DNA of 40,978 nt. Origin: Oligoflexia bacterium. GTDB lineage: Bacteria > Bdellovibrionota_B > Oligoflexia > Oligoflexales > JAGOVF01. Location: the NCBI GenBank assembly GCA_030432875.1, contig JAUILP010000028.1:1-40978 (forward strand), read 5' to 3'. A model generated the notes under the pieces. That model searched no databases and had not been told where the DNA came from. It saw only the letters and a program-made list of their open reading frames with translations. A program made the position numbers and the translations under genes. Below, piece after piece: positions 1 through 6,472 of this stretch; the first letter of the stretch is position 1, and the number at the start of each line of letters is the position of its first letter.

Positions 1-165
1 ACAAGTTTACCCACCTCGGTATGCCGAAATATAGAAAAACATAGAATTAGCCCCTATGGTTAAAGTCAAGCTCACCAAGAATTTGATTTGCGCAACAACA
101 CCGAAATCACCTTTTATCAATGAGAAATTATTGAGTGTTTTTCTTGTTAAGGCACAGACAAAATT

Positions 166-1407
166 TTAAAAATAAATTTTTGTGTTTTGAAGCTCTTTGG
201 GGAGGCCAGAAATTTTTGCCGCACCTTCTTGGTCTTGGTGAGGGTTAATATAGCCTTGCTGGTATCCCTCTGACTTCATCAAGTCTGTTACCGCATTGCG
301 TAAATGAAGCGGGACAGGCAAAGCACCATATTCTACAACTAATTGTTCAGCTCTTAAAATTGCCTGATACGCTTTATTGTCCTTTTGACACAATGCCAAA
401 TATGATGTGATATGACTGAGGACTATGCGTCCTTCCGGCATGCCAATTTTAGCAACAGCGTCAGCAGCACTGGTTGCTACTACTAGGGCTAGGGGATTTA
501 TGTTGCCGATATCCTCAGAGGCAAAAATAATCAGACGTCGCGCTATAAATTCCGGACGTTCACCGCCATCGATAATTCGGGCCAAATAATAAAGTGCCGC
601 ATCAACGTCACTGGCTCTGAGTGATTTTATAAGTGCTGAAATAAGATCATAATGATATTCACCTTGTTTATCGTGATAAATCAAAATGCTTTTGAGGAGA
701 TCTGTTACATGACTTTTGTTGATTTCTGTAATTCCTCTGGGGATATATTCGTTCGTCACAACGCTGGCCAGTGCTTCAACCAAATTGAGGGCTTTGCGGC
801 CATCACCACCAGATGCCTGAGCCAAGCGTTCCGATAATTCGGGACTAAAGATAAGTTTTGATTGAGGAAAAACAGTTTCTAAGGCTTGGGTGATGAGCCC
901 TGTTAAGGCCAAAATGTTTAGAGGCTTAAAACGAAAAGCAAGTCCTCGCGAGAGTAGAGCATTATTTAAAGCAAAAGAAGGATTTTCACTCGTAGCTCCG
1001 ATAAACCTGACCCAGCCTTTTTCCAATGCCGGAAGCAGTATGTCCTGCTGTGATTTATTAAAGTGATGCGTTTCATCAACAAAGAGAATAGGGACAGAGC
1101 TTCCAAGTTGAAGCTGACGTTCGCCGTGGCGAATGCATTCGCGAAGTTCTTTAACTCCTGACATTACCGCTGAGATTTCCTGGATTTCGCGCTGCGTTAA
1201 ACGAGAAATAATTCGTGCTAAAGTCGTTTTCCCTGTTCCCGGTGGCCCCCAAAAAAAAAGGGCGCGAAATCGGTCGTTATGCGCTAAGTGCCAAAGAGGT
1301 TTACCGGGACTCCATATGTCTTCCTGGCCAATAAGATCCTGGGGTGTCTCCGGTCTCATTTGTTCGGGGAGAGGGGGCACTTCATTAAATAAATACTTCT
1401 CATCCAT
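166..1407 (-). CDS. rarA: Replication-associated recombination protein A (RarA/MgsA AAA+ ATPase)
   Basis: AAA+ ATPase of the RarA/MgsA/Mgs1 (WRNIP1) family, which acts in the cytoplasm at stalled replication forks and is related to clamp-loader subunits. Visible motifs are Walker A GPPGTGKT (residues 54-61), Walker B LFVDETH (about 108-114), sensor 1 GATSENPSF (about 137-145) and an LLSR arginine-finger-like motif (about 151-154). The C-terminal half holds the family's helical tetramerisation region, with the typical RRLIIFASEDIG segment. At 413 aa it is close to the usual 420-450 aa. The start ATG at 1407 sits shortly before the conserved PLPEQMRPE segment, so nothing is missing. It is the last of two leftward genes, 95 bp after an unrelated lipoprotein gene. 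Family assignment is near certain. Confidence 0.95.
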   Translation of the reverse strand: MDEKYLFNEVPPLPEQMRPETPQDLIGQEDIWSPGKPLWHLAHNDRFRALFFWGPPGTGKTTLARIISRLTQREIQEISAVMSGVKELRECIRHGERQLQLGSSVPILFVDETHHFNKSQQDILLPALEKGWVRFIGATSENPSFALNNALLSRGLAFRFKPLNILALTGLITQALETVFPQSKLIFSPELSERLAQASGGDGRKALNLVEALASVVTNEYIPRGITEINKSHVTDLLKSILIYHDKQGEYHYDLISALIKSLRASDVDAALYYLARIIDGGERPEFIARRLIIFASEDIGNINPLALVVATSAADAVAKIGMPEGRIVLSHITSYLALCQKDNKAYQAILRAEQLVVEYGALPVPLHLRNAVTDLMKSEGYQQGYINPHQDQEGAAKISGLPKELQNTKIYF

Positions 1408-1502
1408 CTACGTATACTTTCTAGGGAGCCTCTGGCAAAAATTTACGGAGCTGCTGAGACTTACAAAGTCTATGCGACTAAAATGAATTTTTGGGTTCAT
1501 GA

Positions 1503-2315
1503 TTACTGTGCCGCAGTGATTACAGAATTACATGCCTTAAATTTGATGGCCTCTTCTCGCTCCAACAAGCTTATCTCCCGGGCATTAAAGTCTATTCCAC
1601 CAATGATACTGCCATCTACACTGCTCATGCCAAATTCTCCCTCTTCAGCTAGGGTGGTAGGACTCAAGGGTTCAGCGTAAAAAAGGGCATTTGGCTGCGT
1701 AAGTGGAGGATAGGTATATATGGGAAAGGTAGCACTGGCACTCCCGGAAATAGATCGGGCCGCCACAAAAAGCATTTTTTCGGTATCAATAGCGCAGTAT
1801 TTTACCACCTGGGAAGATTGACAGCTTAGGGCTACATCTGATGCCTCCAAAGTCCCAAGGATTGCGCTAAATTCATTTTCCCCGGCGAGGCTTTTAATTT
1901 CTAAGCTTTTAAAATAAGCGCCGGATTCAGGGGCCGTAGGGATCCATATATTTTCGGTTTCAGGGTATTTTTTTACTTTAAATATTGTGACACCATCCTC
2001 GGATTTGACCTCTGGCCCTGAGCCGCTTAACCAAAGGGTGCCACTCTGATTTGGCTGGTCTAATTCAAGGATAACCGCGAATTGCCCTCTCCTCATGCCA
2101 CTAACATCAGGACTACTCAGGCATACCAAGGCATGAGTAAGTGATATATTATGTGAAAACCGCTGGGTTTCAAGCTTTGGCTCTTCAAAATCTAAGTCAT
2201 CATCAGCGGGAGGTAGACTCTTGTCATTACTGAGATGCCGACACGCTCCCAAAACGAGCAGAAACAATAATATGCTATGAAATCTGTTTGTTACGCTAGA
2301 AAACATCATAATCAC
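1503..2315 (-). CDS. Predicted lipoprotein of unknown function
   Basis: I do not recognise this 270-aa protein. It begins with a short polar stretch, a hydrophobic core (about residues 13-22) and the lipobox LGAC with the modified Cys at residue 25, so it should be exported and lipid-anchored. The mature part is acidic at first (a DDDLDFEEP stretch) and then looks beta-rich, with four further cysteines (about 90-260) that could form disulfides in the periplasm. No catalytic motif is evident. An aaaggg ribosome-binding site lies upstream of an ATG-ATT-ATG-ATG cluster, so the true start could be two or three codons later. It is divergently transcribed from the aspartoacylase gene, with 128 bp between them. 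Confidence 0.7.
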   Translation of the reverse strand: MIMMFSSVTNRFHSILLFLLVLGACRHLSNDKSLPPADDDLDFEEPKLETQRFSHNISLTHALVCLSSPDVSGMRRGQFAVILELDQPNQSGTLWLSGSGPEVKSEDGVTIFKVKKYPETENIWIPTAPESGAYFKSLEIKSLAGENEFSAILGTLEASDVALSCQSSQVVKYCAIDTEKMLFVAARSISGSASATFPIYTYPPLTQPNALFYAEPLSPTTLAEEGEFGMSSVDGSIIGGIDFNAREISLLEREEAIKFKACNSVITAAQ

Positions 2316-2443
2316 CCTTTTTATCTTTGTTTAAAGATACTATAGTAATTAGCATACCTAACTTTTTTTTGCAGCAAATTGTCCTATAAAGTATCCGCTT
2401 CCTTGAGAAAGCTAAGGGCAAAAAACAGCAGCAAAGGGCGAAA

Positions 2444-3295
2444 ATGGACGTACATATTTTTGGTGGAACGCACGGTAATGAGTCAAATGGGGTGTGGTTA
2501 GCAAATCACTATCAAAAATTCCCGCATTTAGGGGCGCGGCAGGGACTAAATGTTTTTAGCCATTTGGCAAACCCTTTAGCCATTGAAAAAAGACAGCGTT
2601 ACTGCGACATCGATTTAAATAGAAGTTTTAATAATGGCGACCTAAAAGCTGATTGTTATGAAGCTCAGTGTGCCAAAAATATCTTAGCCCACTTCAGTAA
2701 AGAAGATTTATTTGCTATTGATTTGCACACCAGTACAGCGCAAATGGGTATCACTCTCATTATTGCACACACAGATCCTTTTGTGGCTCGCCTTGCTTTT
2801 CTTGCCCAAAAAAAAATAAAAAGGATTCGGATTCTTTTCAACGATCAATTTGATACCGCTGCTAACTTACTCATTTGCGCCGCACCGAGAGGGCTTATCA
2901 TTGAGGTCGGGGGTGTTGGGCAAAATATTCTTAATGCAAATATCATCAAAGACTTAAACCTTACCCTAAGCACCTTGCTGGACTGTTTAGAAGAGCTTGC
3001 CGCCACCAAAAACTGGCAGAGCAATTTTTCGTTATCTGGTTTTAAAGAACTCTACCCGGTCGCTTACCCCAAAGACTCAGCAGGAAAGCAAAACGCTTTA
3101 ATTCATCCAAGAATTTTAGGTCGGGACTATCTTGAGCTAAAACCCAAAGAGCCTATTTTTATCGACGAAAATTTTAAAGATATTGAGGCCGAGCGGGATC
3201 AAGTTTATTTCCCTGTATTCATTAATGAAGCGGCATATTATGAAAAAGACATTGCGATGGTGCTTACGGGTAAAATTGAGAAATCATATTTTTAA
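2444..3295 (+). CDS. Aspartoacylase / succinylglutamate desuccinylase family zinc hydrolase
   Basis: Zinc carboxypeptidase-fold deacylase of the aspartoacylase (ASPA/AstE) family, which hydrolyses N-acyl amino acids such as N-acetylaspartate to the amino acid and a carboxylate. Visible signatures are GGTHGNE with the presumed zinc ligands His10 and Glu13, DLNRSF (about 57-62, substrate binding), DLHTSTAQMG with the third zinc ligand His95, IIEVGGVGQ carrying the likely catalytic Glu, and a C-terminal YFPVFINEAAYYEKD block that is characteristic of aspartoacylases rather than AstE. Length 283 aa is slightly short of animal ASPA (about 313). No signal peptide, so cytoplasmic. The ATG has a purine-rich aaaggg 6 nt upstream. 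The substrate cannot be settled from sequence; it stands alone, with no amino-acid degradation genes beside it. Confidence 0.85.
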   Translation: MDVHIFGGTHGNESNGVWLANHYQKFPHLGARQGLNVFSHLANPLAIEKRQRYCDIDLNRSFNNGDLKADCYEAQCAKNILAHFSKEDLFAIDLHTSTAQMGITLIIAHTDPFVARLAFLAQKKIKRIRILFNDQFDTAANLLICAAPRGLIIEVGGVGQNILNANIIKDLNLTLSTLLDCLEELAATKNWQSNFSLSGFKELYPVAYPKDSAGKQNALIHPRILGRDYLELKPKEPIFIDENFKDIEAERDQVYFPVFINEAAYYEKDIAMVLTGKIEKSYF

Positions 3296-3301
3296 AAATT
3301 T

Positions 3302-3643
3302 TTACTCATAGGTCCCATTATTCCCGTGACAATCTTGGCAGCTACTAAGACCGTCTTCAGCAATTCGGGAGTGAATGCTATTTAAGTCAACATCAAGGCT
3401 CAAAATCAGATCCACCTGGTGGATATTTTGTACGTTATGGCATTGGAAACAATTTTTTTTGCCATAACCATGAGGATGATTTGACGGGTTTGTTAAAAGA
3501 GATTGGTCCTCAGCATAGATATCACCGTAGTTTTCGTATTTTTTTTCATTTATTCTGGTTTCATCCTGACAGCTTATTGCGGCCAAGCTAAGCGATAAAC
3601 ATAAAAAAGATCCGGCAACATGTTGAAGCAAATTCAAATTCAT
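3302..3643 (-). CDS. Small diheme c-type cytochrome, probable lipoprotein
   Basis: 113-aa exported protein with two CxxCH heme sites (C65-H69 and C102-H106). The N-terminus has a hydrophobic stretch ending in AISC, so Cys25 is a possible lipidation site; a plain signal peptide is the alternative. Extra histidines at HPHGYG (56-58), H75 and H91 could supply distal heme ligands. It does not match a family I can name with confidence; small diheme shuttles such as NapB are similar in size only. It is the last gene of the leftward cytochrome operon, its ATG overlapping the upstream stop by 4 bp. It ends 6 bp from the convergent aspartoacylase stop. Inferred role: a terminal carrier in the electron conduit encoded upstream. 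Confidence 0.75.
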   Translation of the reverse strand: MNLNLLQHVAGSFLCLSLSLAAISCQDETRINEKKYENYGDIYAEDQSLLTNPSNHPHGYGKKNCFQCHNVQNIHQVDLILSLDVDLNSIHSRIAEDGLSSCQDCHGNNGTYE

Positions 3644-4281
3644 GGTCGCACTCCCTGGCTATGACAGTCAGCACAAAAATTTACTTTGTGACAGGTTGCG
3701 CAGCTTTTGCTGTTGGCTTTAGCTTCGATGCTATGGAAATAACGAAAGCTCCGCGGATGCATATTTGCTTGAATCGTTTCACGACTTTGATGGCAACTGG
3801 CACAATCTTGTTTCTGGTGACAAACAAGACAGGACTCAGGATTATTAGTGGCGGAGAGTTTGTGGGTTTGCTGCCAAAGGTTAGGCAAATGATCTTGAGG
3901 AGGCTGAATTTGGGTATGACAGGTTAGACAGCGGCTATTAAGCGTAATTTCCCCGGTATTTCCGACGTGACATTTATGGCACGAGGATTTGATGGTTGTT
4001 TCATCAAGGGCCCCCCAAACGTTGGTGCTTTTTGTCCCTAACGAAGTTTTCAGATTTTCATCTTTAGACATCTTGTGACACTCTAAACAAGTGATCTGAT
4101 TACTTTTAAAAACGTCTTTATGGCGGTCATGAATAAAGATCTTTCTGATATCGCGGACGTCATTTTTCATCGCATCTTCGGATGCTTTGGCCAATTTGGG
4201 CTCACCAGCTGCAAAGAGAGCTGTTCCTAAGCTGCTCATGGTAAAGACCACTATAATAAAGTGAAAGATTTTATTCATCAT
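3640..4281 (-). CDS. Periplasmic heptaheme c-type cytochrome
   Basis: 213-aa protein with a signal peptide (hydrophobic 5-22, likely cleavage after LFA at about 24) and seven CxxCH sites beginning at C65, C101, C118, C151, C160, C194 and C203. Several non-motif histidines (H51, H54, H131, H140, H175, H183) are suitable distal ligands, pointing to mostly bis-His, low-potential hemes. The C-terminal spacing, with paired hemes about 9 residues apart and a HP/FHSIEA segment between, resembles periplasmic multiheme electron-transfer cytochromes. No catalytic signature of nitrite or hydroxylamine reductases is evident. It overlaps its neighbours on both sides by 4 bp (ATGA), so it should be translationally coupled to the barrel gene upstream and the diheme gene downstream. 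Inferred role: the periplasmic link between the inner-membrane cytochrome and the outer membrane. Confidence 0.85.
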   Translation of the reverse strand: MMNKIFHFIIVVFTMSSLGTALFAAGEPKLAKASEDAMKNDVRDIRKIFIHDRHKDVFKSNQITCLECHKMSKDENLKTSLGTKSTNVWGALDETTIKSSCHKCHVGNTGEITLNSRCLTCHTQIQPPQDHLPNLWQQTHKLSATNNPESCLVCHQKQDCASCHQSRETIQANMHPRSFRYFHSIEAKANSKSCATCHKVNFCADCHSQGVRP

Positions 4282-5531
4282 ATGGGATCCAAATAGCCTA
4301 AAATGATTAAAAAGGACATGTCAAGACGCGCATCAAGATTTGATTCTCCCAAAATACTTAGCTTTGCTGACAAGTCATCACTAATTTTATGTTTTGTTGC
4401 GAGTTCAACAGCGTGAACAACACCGGATATATTATTAGCTTTGTCGAGGCTATCGAGTTCGTACTTCAGTTGCCAGTTGAGCCACTGGCGTTTTTTGGCA
4501 AAGGTCAAAGCCGCATATTTCAAGTTTTCTTTGCTTTGCATGATGGTTCCCATTTGTAGTGAAACATCAGCGTGCGTACCTACTTGCGTAAAATCAGCCC
4601 ACCAAAAATCTGATAGATAATAGACATCTCCCGTCCCGCTCACTGAAGACTGAAGAACCTGCAGCCCCATCTGTTTTTTAGGTAAAAAGCACTTTAAGTA
4701 AGTTTGCTTAGCCAATCCTCTAACCAAATAATTGAAAAGCTCTTCCCGGCGCTCATAAATTGTGGAAACAGACTTAACGTATCGGTAGCCAGCCTGACCA
4801 ACCAGAGCATCATCAGCAAAGCTATGACTGATACCGATCTCACCATGTTCCAGCTTTTGTTCTTCAGTGGAAGCCTCTAGGTCATAGAATACATAGTGAA
4901 AAGGACTTTCATCAAAATGACGGGTAAATCTTTGATTGTAAAAATAGATAGGTAGGCCATTTCTGGGGTGTTTTGCCTGTAAAGCATTGATGATGGTATT
5001 TCCACTGCCATTATAGCGAAGGACCAGCCCCCCCCAAGGCACCTCTTCATTGGTAATTAAGGCTTCTTCAGGGCTGTGCAGTGTGCCGAAGACAGGAATT
5101 ACATGCCATTTAGGGCTTGGCTTTAAGGTAACCTTGATCCCATCGACAAGTGAATATTGGCTGATATCTGTAAAGACAAACCGTCCAGCCGCTACACTGA
5201 CTTTGCCACCTGCATATTGGTTGGACTGCACTTCTGCTTGGTGTAGATACCATAGATGGGGATTATCTGTGGAACTTTCACTTCGCGCATCAAACTCAAA
5301 GTCAAGAACGGCACTGTCAAAAAGTTCATGTCCATAGACGCCGACACTGCCCTCTAGATAAAGGGGATTATAGCGTTTTACCGGAGAACTACTTGACCTA
5401 ACTTGTCCGCCTAGGGAAAGAGAACTGCTATTTTGAACGCCAAAGCCATTAGAAGCACTAAGAGCTGTGCAGGCACAGATTATAAAGCCTAAGATAACAT
5501 TTTTGTATGATATCAATTTTTTTCTACTCAT
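4278..5531 (-). CDS. Predicted outer-membrane beta-barrel protein of the cytochrome operon
   Basis: 417-aa exported protein (signal peptide about 1-32) with no CxxCH sites. After residue 35 it consists of alternating hydrophobic/polar stretches with aromatic girdles, such as GGLVLRYNG and EIGISHSF, typical of porin-like barrels. I do not recognise the family. It is far smaller than MtrB-type conduit porins (about 700 aa) and would fit a barrel of roughly 16-18 strands. The C-terminal residues are LDPI rather than the usual terminal aromatic, which is a mild argument against a classical BAM-recognised barrel. It sits between the hexaheme membrane cytochrome and the heptaheme periplasmic cytochrome, with ATGA overlaps at both ends, so a role as the outer-membrane sleeve of a porin-cytochrome conduit is the natural inference. 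Confidence 0.65.
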   Translation of the reverse strand: MSRKKLISYKNVILGFIICACTALSASNGFGVQNSSSLSLGGQVRSSSSPVKRYNPLYLEGSVGVYGHELFDSAVLDFEFDARSESSTDNPHLWYLHQAEVQSNQYAGGKVSVAAGRFVFTDISQYSLVDGIKVTLKPSPKWHVIPVFGTLHSPEEALITNEEVPWGGLVLRYNGSGNTIINALQAKHPRNGLPIYFYNQRFTRHFDESPFHYVFYDLEASTEEQKLEHGEIGISHSFADDALVGQAGYRYVKSVSTIYERREELFNYLVRGLAKQTYLKCFLPKKQMGLQVLQSSVSGTGDVYYLSDFWWADFTQVGTHADVSLQMGTIMQSKENLKYAALTFAKKRQWLNWQLKYELDSLDKANNISGVVHAVELATKHKISDDLSAKLSILGESNLDARLDMSFLIILGYLDPI

Positions 5532-6325
5532 GGACTATCATCCGATGTTGCAGGGGTTTCATCATGAGAAATAAATCCTGCGACATGACACAACAGGCAA
5601 TTTTGGTTATGCATATGAGGACCATTCTCACTTATTGCCGCGTTATGGCACTGTTCACAATTCTCTGTAGTGGCCATAAAACTATGCGCTCGGTTTAATG
5701 AAGTGCCATGACAGTCACGGCAGTTAATTTTTCCTTCCGGTGGAATTTCTCTAGCAAACAGGTGTTGTTTGGTTATGCGAACATCACCCCTTTTTTCATC
5801 TTCTACAGGAATATTCCATTTGACTTTTTTATAGGGTAGTCTATTTTCCGCTTTCAAATGAACTTTATGTAAAAGGGAACCATTAATTTTGGTGACAGCC
5901 TTTATTTCTTCGTCTCCTAAGGGACCGACAATTGCACCAATATGAGGCTCAACATTCTGATCATGGCATGACTGACAGATATGGTCATTAACGGTGGGGA
6001 AGTCATGGAGTTTTCCTTCATGCTTATAAAAAGGAGACATGAGGAGAACAAGGCTTTTGGCATTGTCATAAAGGCTTTGATGGTGGCAGTCATGGCAGGT
6101 CGTATTGCTGGGGTTATGGATGCTATGTTCCCAGGCCTCATTGGCATAATCGTGAACATGGCAGGCATCACAAAAATCTGCATCAGCAACGACCCAGTCA
6201 TTCATTTTTTTACCGCCGTATCCACCAACTGCAAAAAAGACGGCAAGGAGAACAAAAGCTCCTAGCGTCGATAGACCAGCCTTTTCCAAAAACTTGGCAA
6301 TTAATGAGGTAACAAATTTAAGCAT
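5528..6325 (-). CDS. Membrane-anchored hexaheme cytochrome, NapC/NirT/NrfH-like quinol dehydrogenase
   Basis: 265-aa protein with one uncleaved N-terminal transmembrane helix (about 18-38, TLGAFVLLAVFFAVGGYGG) and six CxxCH sites starting at C52, C77, C117, C202, C223 and C243. The layout of a short cytoplasmic N-terminus, one helix, then the first heme soon after the membrane is that of NapC/NrfH/CymA quinol dehydrogenases, which pass electrons from menaquinol or ubiquinol to periplasmic partners. Those usually carry four hemes; here there are six, with a heme-free insertion at about 122-201. A cggagtgg ribosome-binding site precedes the ATG. It lies 21 bp after the 41-residue membrane peptide gene and overlaps the barrel gene by 4 bp. 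The quinol-dehydrogenase role is inference from topology. Confidence 0.8.
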   Translation of the reverse strand: MLKFVTSLIAKFLEKAGLSTLGAFVLLAVFFAVGGYGGKKMNDWVVADADFCDACHVHDYANEAWEHSIHNPSNTTCHDCHHQSLYDNAKSLVLLMSPFYKHEGKLHDFPTVNDHICQSCHDQNVEPHIGAIVGPLGDEEIKAVTKINGSLLHKVHLKAENRLPYKKVKWNIPVEDEKRGDVRITKQHLFAREIPPEGKINCRDCHGTSLNRAHSFMATTENCEQCHNAAISENGPHMHNQNCLLCHVAGFISHDETPATSDDSP

Positions 6326-6346
6326 AAAACCACTCCGAATCGAGCA

Positions 6347-6472
6347 CTACATAATGCCACCAGAAGGAACCACGTACACAATAAAAAGAATATTAAAGAC
6401 GGCCATGAATCCCATAAAAGTCGCGAGAAAGATAAATAAGAGCAAGAAAAAGGTTCTTTCGGCTATTTTCAT
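6347..6472 (-). CDS. 41-residue single-helix membrane peptide in the cytochrome operon
   Basis: A small reading frame that length cut-offs would miss. It encodes 41 residues: a charged start MKIAERT, then an almost unbroken hydrophobic segment (FFLLLFIFLATFMGFMAVFN and on through VYVVP), ending PSGGIM. Its ATG overlaps the TGA stop of the beta-propeller/11-heme gene in an ATGA arrangement, and its stop lies 21 bp before the hexaheme gene. Four other junctions in this operon use the same 4-bp overlap, which argues strongly that it is translated. One or two membrane passes are possible. Possible roles, by analogy with small subunits of respiratory complexes, are assembly or stabilisation of the membrane-anchored cytochrome; no function is shown by the sequence itself. 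Confidence 0.7.
   Translation of the reverse strand: MKIAERTFFLLLFIFLATFMGFMAVFNILFIVYVVPSGGIM

Noticed and set aside
1-165. Window start examined for the end of a further gene
   Set aside because: All six frames are broken by stops within short distance and no RNA gene structure is evident.
1457-1471. AGACTT-ACA-AAGTCT hairpin between rarA and the upstream lipoprotein gene, considered as a terminator
   Set aside because: Stem of only 6 bp and no run of T on either strand, so there is no support for a rho-independent terminator.
3640-4281. Heptaheme protein considered as a nitrite, hydroxylamine or tetrathionate reductase
   Set aside because: No CxxCK site or catalytic signature of those enzymes was found, and the size and heme spacing suit an electron carrier.
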